DNA of 20,319 nucleotides from Alkalinema sp. CAN_BIN05 (GCA_026786325.1 JAJAYH010000025.1:1-20319), one strand, 5' to 3'. Shown: positions 1 through 8,149, counted from the first letter of the stretch. Numbers and translations: made by a program. Notes: a model not told the origin generated them from the sequence alone.

Positions 1-903
1 ACTCCGTTGCATTCGACTATTATATGCATTGAGTAGTCCTGCTATGGTTAGGCTGACCGCTAGATAGGTAATACTAATCAAAATCATCATTTCCACGGCT
101 CGACCTGTTTGGTTAAATGTGGTGGACGATATGGCATAGAGATCAGGATAACCAATGGCGATCGCTAGACTAGAGTTTTTCGCGAGATTCAAATACTGAT
201 TGGCTAAGGACGGAATCATGGTTCGTAATGCTTGTGGAAAAATTACCCGACGTAATGTCACCCCAGACGACAACCCTAATGCCCTCGCTGCCTCCGACTG
301 ACCCCGATCGACACCCTTAATGCTGCCTCGAACGATTTCAGCAATAAAGGTTCCAGTATAAAATGTCAGTCCGGCGAATAATGACGAAAATTCGGGTGAT
401 AATGCTAAACCAAATAGATTAATACCCGATCGGCTAATTTGAATAAATCCTAATGAAATCGGGTTATCAGCTTTTGGTAGTGACAAGAATACAACAAAAT
501 ACCAAAATAGCAACTGCAATAACAATGGCAAGTTTCGCAGCGCCTCTACATAGACCTTCGCCATTTGCCGAACTAACCAGTTATCCGAAAGCCTTGCGAT
601 ACCTACGACGACACCGATAAGTGTTGCAGCGACGAGACTACTGAAAATCACTTTTAGGGAATTCAGAAATCCGACCAAAAGCACTCGACTGTAGGGCTGA
701 CTTGGATCGTAGGAAATTATCGACTCTGCCACACTGAATCCAGCTTGAGAATCCAAGAATTTGAATCCTAGTCGAAGTCCCAAACGTTTTAAACTCTGGT
801 CTAAATTATGACCAAACAGCACCAATAGACCCACCACGATCGCTAATACGATCGCCTGTCCAGCCCATTCTAAATTCTTTTTCCGCCGCCAGATTGCAGT
901 CAT
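1..903 (-). CDS. Amino-acid ABC transporter permease, partial (NatG/AapQ/BztB-like)
   Basis: This is an inner-membrane permease subunit of a polar amino-acid ABC importer. The frame reads from an ATG at 903 to the window edge without a stop, 301 codons, so the 3' end is missing. It has an N-terminal membrane segment (about residues 15-32), a periplasmic stretch, then hydrophobic helices from about residue 80. The EAA loop that contacts the ATPase is clear at about residues 202-222 (EAARALGLSSG followed by LRRVIFPQA). NLPLLLQLLFWY and LANQYLNLAKNSSLA are typical of the HisM/AapQ/BztB family. The last visible residues (LLNAYNSRMQRS) look like the end of the family, so probably few residues are lost. 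By known cyanobacterial organisation, a binding protein, a second permease and an ATPase would be expected nearby; they are not in the window. It is divergent from the glycosyltransferase at 976. The family call is firm; assignment to a specific Nat system is inference. Confidence 0.9.
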   Translation of the reverse strand, partial: MTAIWRRKKNLEWAGQAIVLAIVVGLLVLFGHNLDQSLKRLGLRLGFKFLDSQAGFSVAESIISYDPSQPYSRVLLVGFLNSLKVIFSSLVAATLIGVVVGIARLSDNWLVRQMAKVYVEALRNLPLLLQLLFWYFVVFLSLPKADNPISLGFIQISRSGINLFGLALSPEFSSLFAGLTFYTGTFIAEIVRGSIKGVDRGQSEAARALGLSSGVTLRRVIFPQALRTMIPSLANQYLNLAKNSSLAIAIGYPDLYAISSTTFNQTGRAVEMMILISITYLAVSLTIAGLLNAYNSRMQRS

Positions 904-975
904 GACCGACACTATTTAATATCAACTCGTAACCCATCTCAGCTTAATATGATTTAGGTCTTTTGATTCAGCTCT
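904..975. promoter_or_regulatory. Divergent intergenic region, permease / glycosyltransferase
   Basis: These 72 bases separate two divergent start codons and must hold both 5' regions. The sequence is AT-rich. I see no strong Shine-Dalgarno directly before the ATG at 976 and no convincing -35/-10 pair, so the call rests on gene arrangement only. Confidence 0.3.
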
Positions 976-2199
976 ATGGAAGTTTCCTCCGATCGCCCGT
1001 CGATTAGCCCCTCACTTAGTCTTTGCATGATCGTGCGTAATGAGGCTGAAAACCTCGTAGATTGCCTCAATAGTATTATTGATTTTGTAGATCAGATTGT
1101 GATCTTGGATACAGGATCAACAGATAATACTTGTGAAATTGCCCATCAGTATGGCGCACAGGTTGAGCATTTTATATGGTGTGATGATTTTTCTGCGGCT
1201 CGGAATGCAGCGCTTAAGTTTGTTACGGGCGATTGGGTGCTGGTGTTAGATGCAGATGAACGACTCACGCCAGAGATTAAGCCTGAAATTTTGACCGCCA
1301 TTCGAGATCCTCATCGTCTGGTAATCAATCTTTTTCGTGATGAAGTAGTGGCGACTCAATCTCCTTATTCTTTGGTTTCTCGATTGTTTCGGCGACATCC
1401 AAACATCAATTTTCAGCGGCCTTATCACGCAATGATTGACGATAGTGTAGAAGCATTATTACAAATAGAATCCCATTGGAAAATTGTTACTCTAGACCCG
1501 ATCGCACTTCTACATTATGGCTATCAACCTGAGCTAATTAATTCACGAGATAAGTTTACTAAAGCCCGCACGACAATGGAAGGGTTTTTACACCAAAATC
1601 CAAATGATCCCTATGTTTGTAGCAAACTGGGCGCATTATATTGTGATTTGGGATTGCATGATGAAGGAAAATTGCTCCTAGAACGAGGGTTAGAAGCAAC
1701 GACGATCGATTCTGCAACTCGTTATGAGCTTCATTATCATTTGGCCTCTGTCTATACTAAAGCCAATCAAATTCAAGCGGCAGACGAACACTTTCAACTC
1801 GCCATTGAACAATCTATTCCCGATAAACTTAAACTCGGTGCTATTGTAAATTGGGGCGCACTTAGGCAAATGAATGATGATCTTGAAACAGCAGCCTGGA
1901 TTTATAGTGAAGCGATCGCCATTGATTCAAGTTGTGCAATTGCCCATTACAATCTGGGTATGACTCAGAAAGCGATGGGTGATTTTGAAGCCGCGATCGA
2001 GTCTTATAATTGTGCCATTGCCATTAATTCTGAAAATCCTGAATCCTATCAAAATTTGGGTGTCGTATTGATGAAATTAGGTCGAGTCCCCGAAAGTTTA
2101 AATTCATTTAGAACTGCGATCGGATTATATAAAACCATGGATTCAATAGAAGGCGATCGGTTGCTGCGATCGTTGTCTGAGATGGGATTTGAGATATGA
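976..2199 (+). CDS. Family 2 glycosyltransferase with C-terminal TPR repeats
   Basis: This is a 407-residue cytoplasmic protein with two parts. Residues about 15-120 form a GT-A glycosyltransferase family 2 domain: it opens with LSLCMIVRNEAENL, has ILDTGSTDNT for nucleotide-sugar binding, and LDADERL as the DXD-type metal site near residues 91-97. This is the SunS-like GT2 subgroup often annotated as glycosyltransferase-TPR. From about residue 190 to the end there are TPR-type helical pairs, best seen in AIAHYNLGMTQKAMGDFEAA and SYQNLGVVLMKLGRVPESL. Donor and acceptor are unknown; TPRs suggest a protein substrate or partner (inference). The ATG at 976 is the first start in frame, without an obvious ribosome-binding site. 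No other sugar-metabolism genes lie beside it, so the neighbours do not define its pathway. Confidence 0.88.
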   Translation: MEVSSDRPSISPSLSLCMIVRNEAENLVDCLNSIIDFVDQIVILDTGSTDNTCEIAHQYGAQVEHFIWCDDFSAARNAALKFVTGDWVLVLDADERLTPEIKPEILTAIRDPHRLVINLFRDEVVATQSPYSLVSRLFRRHPNINFQRPYHAMIDDSVEALLQIESHWKIVTLDPIALLHYGYQPELINSRDKFTKARTTMEGFLHQNPNDPYVCSKLGALYCDLGLHDEGKLLLERGLEATTIDSATRYELHYHLASVYTKANQIQAADEHFQLAIEQSIPDKLKLGAIVNWGALRQMNDDLETAAWIYSEAIAIDSSCAIAHYNLGMTQKAMGDFEAAIESYNCAIAINSENPESYQNLGVVLMKLGRVPESLNSFRTAIGLYKTMDSIEGDRLLRSLSEMGFEI

Positions 2200-2236
2200 T
2201 TTGACTTGTAGCTGAACCGATCGGGAACATCAAAAG

Positions 2237-2242
2237 TATAAT
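2237..2242 (+). promoter_or_regulatory. Possible -10 box upstream of the AAA ATPase gene
   Basis: A perfect TATAAT lies 29 bases before the ATG at 2272. There is no -35 hexamer at normal spacing; TTGACT at 2201 is 30 bases away. The call rests on the -10 sequence and position only. Confidence 0.3.
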
Positions 2243-2271
2243 CATGATAGACCTTTACGCTTCTTTGCTTT

Positions 2272-3836
2272 ATGCGCTGGTTTAATACCGCTGGTCCCTG
2301 TCAGCCCGACATTCATTATATGCTGTCTCCGATCGAAAGATTGCCTCAGTTAGAGCGGTTGATTGCTCAGCGGAGTTACTTTGTTATTCATGCGCCTCGT
2401 CAAGTGGGAAAAACGACGACAATGTTGGCGTTAGCCCAAAAGCTTACAGAACAAGGAAACTACACGGCAATATTGTTATCTGCTGAAACTGGAGTAGCTT
2501 ATCTCAATATTGAAAGTGCAGAGCAGGCAATCTTGAAGGCTTGGCGAGGTGGAATTAGAGTTGGCTACCGACTGAATTACATCCAGATTGGTCTAATCTT
2601 TCGATCGGAAGTCGTATTAGTGCGGCATTACAACTATGGGCAGAAACATCGCCGAGACCGCTGGTAGTATTTATTGATGAAATCGATGCATTGAAGGATG
2701 AGATTTTAATTTCAGTATTGCGTCAATTGCGAGATGGTTATCCTCGTCGTCCCCACCATTTTCCTTATTCTTTAGCATTAATAGGATTGCGAGATGTGCG
2801 GGATTATAAGGTATCGAGTGGTGACACTGAGCGATTGAATACGGCGAGTCCTTTTAATATTAAGGTTGCGTCTTTGACGATGCAGAACTTTAATGCGATC
2901 GAAGTGGCGGCGTTATATCAGCAGCATACAGAAGAAACGGGACAACTATTTTCAGCAGCGGCAACCAATCGAGCGTTTGAATTAACGCAGGGACAGCCTT
3001 GGTTGGTGAATGCGTTAGCAAAAGAAATCGTTGAGGAGTTAGTTCCTGATGTGACGCAAAGCATTGAACTTTCTCATGTGAATCAAGCAAAAGAAATTCT
3101 GATTCGACGGCGGGATACGCACATTGATAGTTTGGGAGAGCGGTTGATGGAGCCAAGGATTAAGGTGATTTTAGAACCGATTTTGGCCGGAAGAGAATTG
3201 GGGGACGTTCCGACGGATGATATTCAGTTTGTATTAGATTTGGGATTATGTTGTATGGATCCTGAAGGCGGATTGACGATCGCAAATCCAATTTATCGAG
3301 AAGTATTGCCCAGAATATTGACGATTACGCCGATGGCCTCATTACCTCAGATTAAACCCACTTGGCTAACATCTGAAGGAAAGCTGGATGCGGATGCGTT
3401 GCTTAATACATTTCTTATGTTTTGGCGACAACATGGTCAACCATTACTTCGTAGTGCGTCCTATCATGAGATTGCGCCGCATATTGTGATGATGGCATTC
3501 TTACATCGGGTTGTAAATGGTGGTGGATCGTTAGAGCGAGAATATGCGATGACCTACGGTCGGTCGGAGACCATCGGGAGCGATCGGATGGATTTGTGTT
3601 TGCGCTATATGGATGTGACATTGGCGATCGAGTTGAAGGTTTGGCGGCAGGGAGAACGAGATCCGCTACAACGGGGTTTGGTGCAGCTCGATCGATATTT
3701 GGCTGGGTTGAGTTTGAATGCAGGGTGGTTGGTAATTTTCGATCGACGTGAGGGAATTGCCAGACTTTCGGAACGGACGACAACCGAAATCGCAGTGACA
3801 GCGGGCGATCGGAGCATCACTGTAATTCGGGGATAA
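2272..3836 (+). pseudogene. AAA ATPase with PD-(D/E)XK nuclease domain, frameshifted
   Basis: One gene is split between two frames. The first frame (2272-2667) carries MRWFNTAGPCQPDIHYML and a Walker A motif APRQVGKTT at residues 41-49, then ends at a TAG. The second frame is open from 2559 and carries LPTELHPDW, the Walker B stretch LVVFIDEIDAL (just before 2691), LIGLRDVRDYKV, LTQGQPWLVNALA and, near the end, DRMDLCLRY and AIELKVWR, the E-x-K of a PD-(D/E)XK nuclease fold. Reading therefore shifts back one base between 2559 and about 2566; restoring one T in GAGTTGG would give an intact protein of about 521 residues. Members of this cyanobacterial family are intact single ORFs (from memory). 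A true inactivating mutation and a sequencing error cannot be separated here. The nuclease part also holds a 24-bp in-frame insert at 3551-3574. The function of the family is not established; defence or mobile-element roles are only guesses. Confidence 0.8.
3551..3574 (+). repeat. 24-bp small dispersed repeat, copy 1 (inside the nuclease domain)
   Basis: The unit starts GACCTACGGTCGG and ends GAGACCAT. It lies between GCGAT and CGGG, so removing it restores GCGATCGGG. In frame it adds eight residues (TYGRSET plus one shared codon). Without it the protein would read EREYAIGSDRMDL, which is what I would expect for the family. Two further 24-bp copies occur near 19.4 kb. Confidence 0.7.
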
Positions 3837-3921
3837 TTTCCATAATAGTTCTAGATTTTGTTTCATAATATTTTATCTTTTCAAGATAGTGCCCTCGTGT
3901 GAAGGATGAGGAATAATCAGT

Positions 3922-3968
3922 AGCCCTAGAAGTGGTATCCCCTGCTGCTTCTAGATTGGGCTGTTTTT
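3922..3968 (+). terminator. Intrinsic terminator-like hairpin, possibly the end of a small RNA
   Basis: AGCCC (3922-3926) plus TAGAAG (3927-3932) pairs with CTTCTA (3948-3953) plus GGGCT (3958-3962), leaving a 15-base loop and a 4-base bulge on the 3' side. It is followed by GTTTTT. It lies 85 bases after the AAA ATPase stop and is in the right orientation to end that transcript. A smaller CCTC/GAGG hairpin just before it (3893-3911) allows a separate small RNA of roughly 80 bases, but I recognise no known family. Confidence 0.5.
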
Positions 3969-3990
3969 CTCTACCCTTTATACAAGAGCA

Positions 3991-4131
3991 TTACTGTCTT
4001 GGAACACCTGAATCGTCTTTTTCTTCTAAAATCATCAGGATTGGGCGACGAACAGCGTGAATAATTGAGTCTGTTGATCCAATCGTCCTGTCGCCCACAA
4101 AATCTTTTAGACTAAACAAATCCTTGCTCAC
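3991..4131 (-). pseudogene. Fragment resembling the C-terminus of a universal stress protein
   Basis: A minus-strand frame from a GTG at 4131 to a TAA at 3991 encodes 46 residues. It contains VGDRTIGSTDSIIHAV followed by RRPILMILEE. The order G-S, I, then P-I-L-M-I matches the usual end of universal stress protein domains, where a GS-x-x-E-x-I-I loop precedes P-V-L-V-V. No ATP-binding N-terminal part is seen upstream (4132-4173), so this would be a relic. The match is short and made by eye; chance similarity is possible. Confidence 0.3.
4042..4097. repeat. Inverted repeat upstream of the SpoIID/LytB gene
   Basis: TGGGCGAC (4042-4049) is an exact inverted match to GTCGCCCA (4090-4097). Inside it, AACAG (4051-4055) pairs with CTGTT (4071-4075), leaving 14 unpaired bases on the right side. 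If transcribed from upstream it could form a structured leader before the ATG at 4174. It overlaps the stress-protein-like fragment on the other strand. No T-run follows, so it is not an obvious terminator. Confidence 0.4.
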
Positions 4132-4173
4132 TCAAAACCCATTTATTCCTGCGCATTCCAATGTGTCTTAAAC

Positions 4174-5466
4174 ATGTGGCTTAATACAAATCCCTTTAAA
4201 AAGACGCTTCAAGACTCACTCGAAGTCCGTCATGAGACCGATGATTCGATCGATCGCCTCACCGAAAGTCCGATCCATAGTCCGATCGGACTTGCCGAAC
4301 CCGCTCCAGAATCCGAGTACCCTAGCGACGAAACCATTACCCAAGCCTTCAGCGAACTCACGGCCCCGGCAGCCCCACAACTTCCTGACGTTCCGCTGAA
4401 AACCATGGCCAAAACCTTCGTCAAGCATCGGCCATGGCTCTTGCTACCGTTGTTGGGGCTGTTCCCCGCGATCGCTTGGACTACCATGCCGCACCCGATG
4501 GATCGTACTTCTATCGATGGAACGTCCGATGTCGCCGCCGTATCCCCCACTCTCAGCTTGACTGCTCCCGGATTACCCGTTCCAAACAGAAGCTTAAGCG
4601 CGACTCCATTGCCTAAAGTCTCGCCCCTAACCATTGCGCCCGCACCAACGCTTACACCCGTTGACCTATCCAAACTCACTCCAGAGCAAAAAGCTCAAAA
4701 TGCAAAAGCTAAGGCCATTTTTGAATCGACCAATGCGCCCGTGGATGCCTATGTTGAGATGCATGTTTCTATTGGCAAGGGAAGTTCGATCGCGTTTGCT
4801 AGCACTACAGCGCTGAATTTGACTGACGAAAAAGGAACTAAACTAGGTAATCTTGCCGCCACTCAAGCTCATACCGCACAGTTTTCGGGCGGTGGCATTA
4901 CGATCGGCGCGCAAAGCTTCCCCGCCAACACCTTCATCGAACCTGAACCGGGCGGACTGCTATATCTAAACAATCGTCCTTATCGAGGCAAGCTGCTGCT
5001 TTCGTCTGATGGCAGCACGCTTCATGCAGTGAATTACATTAATCTGCGACATTATCTCTACAGCGTCGTGGCCAGTGAAGTCTCGCCCAGTTGGAGTCCC
5101 GAAGCCATCAAAGCCCAAGCCGTTGCAGCGCGTTCCTATGCGTTGACCTACTATTTCAAACCTGTAAATTCTCGTTATCACATTGGCAGCGATGAATATT
5201 TTCAGGTTTACAGTGGCACTCAACGAGAAGACGATCGCAGTAACCAAGCCGTGGACATCACTTCTGGAGAATACGTCAGTTACAAAGGCGGAGTCGTGGA
5301 ATCGCTCTATGCTGCGTCTGATGACATCGTGGCGGAAGCCTTTGCGGGGAGAGGCATGAGCCAGTTGGGAGCAAAGAGTTTGGCGGAGAAAGGCTACAAA
5401 TATGACCAAATTCTGGCCAACTATTACCCAACGACTAAGGTCGGGAAAATTGCTAAGGATGAGTAA
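4174..5466 (+). CDS. SpoIID/LytB domain protein (amidase enhancer)
   Basis: This 430-residue protein is probably anchored in the inner membrane with its enzymatic part outside. Residues about 87-105 (PWLLLPLLGLFPAIAW) form one membrane segment after a basic KTFVKHR, preceded by an acidic, proline-rich cytoplasmic tail. A Pro/Thr-rich linker follows, then a SpoIID domain at about 270-420. Its hallmark is visible: YLYSVVASEVSPSW, then AIKAQAVAARSYAL, and near the end GRGMSQLGAKSLAEKGY. In Bacillus SpoIID this family cleaves glycan strands with the conserved Glu of the SEV-type motif (here ASEV), and LytB enhances amidase activity. The likely role is peptidoglycan remodelling, which fits MltG further down the same strand. 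The ATG at 4174 is used; an alternative at residue 78 would remove the cytoplasmic tail. It lies about 110 bases before the next gene. Confidence 0.88.
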   Translation: MWLNTNPFKKTLQDSLEVRHETDDSIDRLTESPIHSPIGLAEPAPESEYPSDETITQAFSELTAPAAPQLPDVPLKTMAKTFVKHRPWLLLPLLGLFPAIAWTTMPHPMDRTSIDGTSDVAAVSPTLSLTAPGLPVPNRSLSATPLPKVSPLTIAPAPTLTPVDLSKLTPEQKAQNAKAKAIFESTNAPVDAYVEMHVSIGKGSSIAFASTTALNLTDEKGTKLGNLAATQAHTAQFSGGGITIGAQSFPANTFIEPEPGGLLYLNNRPYRGKLLLSSDGSTLHAVNYINLRHYLYSVVASEVSPSWSPEAIKAQAVAARSYALTYYFKPVNSRYHIGSDEYFQVYSGTQREDDRSNQAVDITSGEYVSYKGGVVESLYAASDDIVAEAFAGRGMSQLGAKSLAEKGYKYDQILANYYPTTKVGKIAKDE

Positions 5467-5580
5467 TGCGGTGAATGAATTTTGGGATTATGGTCTATTG
5501 CGCCGTCAAGAATTACGCTTTTAAGGGATAATCTTCAGGAATTGGATTTAATCAACCTGCACAGGGACGTTTTTTAAGTA

Positions 5581-6786
5581 ATGTTGATGTTTCTTTGGCT
5601 AATGCTCACGATCGGTGGACTGCTCGCACTCGGATTTGCATTAGTAGCGATCGGGCTGGATTTCCAATATCGCCGTCGGCTGGGAAATGCCTTAGAAGTC
5701 ACCGATGGAAAATGGGACATCACGCCCGTCAGCCCCACCCACTGTCAAATCGTTGGGAAAATGGAATTCATTAATCCGACCAAGCGACTTGATGTAATGA
5801 TTCCTGAGTTGTGGACAGAAGTGAAGCTCCTATCAAAAGCCTCCACCGAAGGCATTACCCAACGCAGCCGAATCATCAACCATTTTGATTACTTCGATGG
5901 CCGCGAGGATGATTACTGGGAAAGTGACATCGTGGATTTTGGCAAACGCGAGACGATTGAAATCCGCATTGATCTGGAAGGCGACAAGGTAGATGCGCTT
6001 CAAGTGGCTTGGGTCCAAGTGAAATACGTCACCTACGGTCCCGAAGGCAATGTCCCCTGTACTAAGCATGTCATTGTGCCGTTGAGATTTCCGTCTGTTG
6101 AAGACTCGAAGCGCTGGCGACCTGCGGAAAATTCAGATATTTTACCAATTAAAACCCACCTGCTCACAAATCTTGATGATCCCGTCGAAGTCGTTAAGCA
6201 GTATGTGCTTCCCCATGCCCAACAAGGTGACATTGTGACGATCGGCGAATCTCCCCTCGCCATCATTCAAGGCCGCTTCCGTCACTTCATGGATATCAAA
6301 CCCGGTTGGTTAGCCAAGCGATTGTGCTACATGTTTCAATCCACATCTAGCTTGGCCACAGCGGGTGGATTGCAGACGCTGATTGATATTGTGGGCGCAC
6401 CAAGAGTGTTTTTATCCTTTGTCGGCAGCATTCCATTTAAGCTCTTGCCCCGCTCAATGGCCCGTAAACTTAATGTCGATGGCATGTTCTATCGTCTGGC
6501 TGGGGAACAAGCCAACTTGGTGGATGATGTGACGGGAACGATTCCGCCCTATGATCAATTTGTGGTGCTGGGTCCACTGAATCCCCAAGCTGTTTGCGAT
6601 CGAATTAAGAAAGAAACAGGGCTTGAAGCGGCGATCGTAGACGTAAATGATTTGCGGCGCGTTAAGATATTGGCAGCGACGGCTGGTATTCCGGTTAATT
6701 TTCTAGAGAAGGCTCTGATTGCAAATCCGGCAGGAAATGCTAATGAGCAAACGCCCGTCGTGTTGATTCGTCCGTCCGTAAGCTAG
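5581..6786 (+). CDS. CofE-like (F420-0:gamma-glutamyl ligase domain) protein
   Basis: This is a 401-residue protein. Residues about 3-28 (LWLMLTIGGLLALGFALVAIG) form an N-terminal membrane helix. The middle (about 35-190) is a beta-rich region I do not recognise. From about residue 200 it resembles the F420-0:gamma-glutamyl ligase fold: QYVLPHAQQGDIVTIGESPL and AIIQGRF match the GD-x-x-x-x-x-E/Q-x-x-x-x-x-x-x-G-R start of CofE. Cyanobacterial homologues are usually annotated as F420-0:gamma-glutamyl ligase, yet the N-terminal membrane anchor and long middle region are unlike true CofE, and I see no other F420 gene here. Its substrate is therefore unknown. It ends 52 bases before the next gene and may be co-transcribed with it. 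Confidence 0.75.
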   Translation: MLMFLWLMLTIGGLLALGFALVAIGLDFQYRRRLGNALEVTDGKWDITPVSPTHCQIVGKMEFINPTKRLDVMIPELWTEVKLLSKASTEGITQRSRIINHFDYFDGREDDYWESDIVDFGKRETIEIRIDLEGDKVDALQVAWVQVKYVTYGPEGNVPCTKHVIVPLRFPSVEDSKRWRPAENSDILPIKTHLLTNLDDPVEVVKQYVLPHAQQGDIVTIGESPLAIIQGRFRHFMDIKPGWLAKRLCYMFQSTSSLATAGGLQTLIDIVGAPRVFLSFVGSIPFKLLPRSMARKLNVDGMFYRLAGEQANLVDDVTGTIPPYDQFVVLGPLNPQAVCDRIKKETGLEAAIVDVNDLRRVKILAATAGIPVNFLEKALIANPAGNANEQTPVVLIRPSVS

Positions 6787-6838
6787 AAGACCCATTTCGA
6801 CAAAGCCTTTTTCCGCGTACTTTTCTGGATCCTGTCTC

Positions 6839-8149
6839 ATGATGCGACCTTCTCGTCCCACTTCGACCGTAAATATTCGTACGTTGCAGTATCGGGACTT
6901 AGAAGTATTCGATCGTATCAGTCGTTCGGTCATGGAAGAGATTCCCAGTGCAGCCTCAATGGTCCGTGAGCACAGCATTGATGTGAGTCGCTGGTATGGG
7001 TTACTGAAATTTTTACGCTGGTTTCCGAATCCGCTGCGCCATTCACTGTCTATTCAAATTGCCGAAGCGGCCTCTAAAGTTTGCGGCGTGATTCAGACTT
7101 CGCCCTTCAACAGCGCAGGAACCACTTGGCGGGTCGATCGGCTAGCAGCAGAATCAGTTGTAGTCACAGACGAAAACGCAACCATAGGCGAAGATACGAC
7201 CACAGGCGAAGGTACGACGACCACAACCACAACCTTAGTGACCGCTATGGACTTGGGTTCATTGCTGTTACGGAATAGCTTTGAAACCATCCTTCAGGCG
7301 CGCACTTGGATTTTGGAACTGGACGTGAGTGATGAAACTCGCTTGCCGCTGTATCGACACAATGGATTCCAGCCCGTGGCTCAGATGACCTATTGGTCCA
7401 TTGCGCCCGAACAGCTTCAGAAAATTGCCGAACGCGAACCCGATCTGCCAAACCTTCTCCCCGTCAGTAATGCCGACGCTCATTTACTCTATCAACTCGA
7501 TAACATGGCCATGCCGCCGCTGGTCCGTCAAGTTTTCGATCGTCACCCTCAGGATTTCAAAGTTAGCCTATTTGGTTCCGTGGTTCAGTTAGTCAAGCAG
7601 TGGATGACTCAAACCGAAGTCGTGAGTGGGTACGTGTTTGAACCCCAACGGAAGGTGGCGATCGCCCATTTTCAAGTCACCCTCAGCCGCGATGGATCCC
7701 AATCTCACAGCGTCCAACTTGCCGTGCATCCTGCCTACACTTGGCTCTACCCTGAAGTCATGGCCCAAGTTGCCCGCATTACCTCCGAGTTCCCGAGCCA
7801 GTCACTACAAATTTTGTCGGCGGACTATCATCCTGAACGCGAAGCCTACTTAGAGCGGGTCGGTGCCACGCGCATAGCCCACACTCTAATGATGTCCCGA
7901 TCGGTCTGGCACAAACTCCGAGAAACCCGATCGATGCCTAGCCTCGAAGGCATTCCCTTGGGCGATGTGATTCCTGGATTCCAGCCATCACGCAAACCTG
8001 TGCCTGGTCGGATTATGTTGGATCCACAAAGTGCAAAATTCCGCATTCGCCAGCCGCGTAAAAATCAGCTCAGTCCCCGGATAACTCGGGAGACCCGTCC
8101 ACACAATGATCAACTCTTCCCGCCCCAAGATCCTGACCCTTGCTGTTAA
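6839..8149 (+). CDS. GNAT-like N-acetyltransferase, conserved upstream of ruvX
   Basis: This is a 436-residue protein in the co-directional block ending in ruvX. The N-terminal half carries GNAT-like features: RTLQYRDLEVFDRI at the start, TWRVDRLAAE, then RNSFETILQARTWILEL and LPLYRHNGFQPV, the usual fourth-motif Y-x-x-x-G-F. The second half looks like a diverged second GNAT copy (VQLAVHPAYTWLYPEV, YLERVGATRIAHTLMM). A Thr-rich insert from a tandem repeat lies at about residues 112-131. The substrate is unknown. Its TAA (8147-8149) is immediately followed by the ruvX ATG at 8150, so the two are very probably translationally coupled. The second codon is also ATG, so the start is at 6839 or 6842. 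Confidence 0.75.
   Translation: MMRPSRPTSTVNIRTLQYRDLEVFDRISRSVMEEIPSAASMVREHSIDVSRWYGLLKFLRWFPNPLRHSLSIQIAEAASKVCGVIQTSPFNSAGTTWRVDRLAAESVVVTDENATIGEDTTTGEGTTTTTTTLVTAMDLGSLLLRNSFETILQARTWILELDVSDETRLPLYRHNGFQPVAQMTYWSIAPEQLQKIAEREPDLPNLLPVSNADAHLLYQLDNMAMPPLVRQVFDRHPQDFKVSLFGSVVQLVKQWMTQTEVVSGYVFEPQRKVAIAHFQVTLSRDGSQSHSVQLAVHPAYTWLYPEVMAQVARITSEFPSQSLQILSADYHPEREAYLERVGATRIAHTLMMSRSVWHKLRETRSMPSLEGIPLGDVIPGFQPSRKPVPGRIMLDPQSAKFRIRQPRKNQLSPRITRETRPHNDQLFPPQDPDPCC
7178..7231 (+). repeat. Tandem repeat encoding a Thr-rich insert
   Basis: Two 18-base units, ACCAYAGGCGAAGRTACG, are followed by ACGACCACAACCACAACC. They are in frame with the acetyltransferase gene and encode TIGEDT, TTGEGT and a run of threonines. 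The repeat sits between two GNAT-like elements and probably forms a flexible loop that varies between strains. Confidence 0.65.

Noticed and set aside
2559..2667. Programmed -1 frameshift in the AAA gene
   Set aside because: No X-XXY-YYZ slippery heptamer followed by a stem is visible in the overlap, so mutation or sequencing error is simpler.
3415..3783. Minus-strand ORF of 122 codons
   Set aside because: It is antisense to the nuclease half of the AAA gene, whose sense frame shows clear family motifs. The ORF has no recognisable motif.
4230..4679. Minus-strand ORF of 149 codons rich in Gly, Ser and Val
   Set aside because: It is the shadow of the Pro/Thr-rich linker of the SpoIID/LytB gene; composition follows from the other strand.
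7390..7409. A further possible copy of the 24-bp element (ATGACCTATTGGTCCATTG)
   Set aside because: It lacks the second half and the CGAT/CG flanks, and it encodes a conserved part of the acetyltransferase (AQMTYWSIAPEQ).
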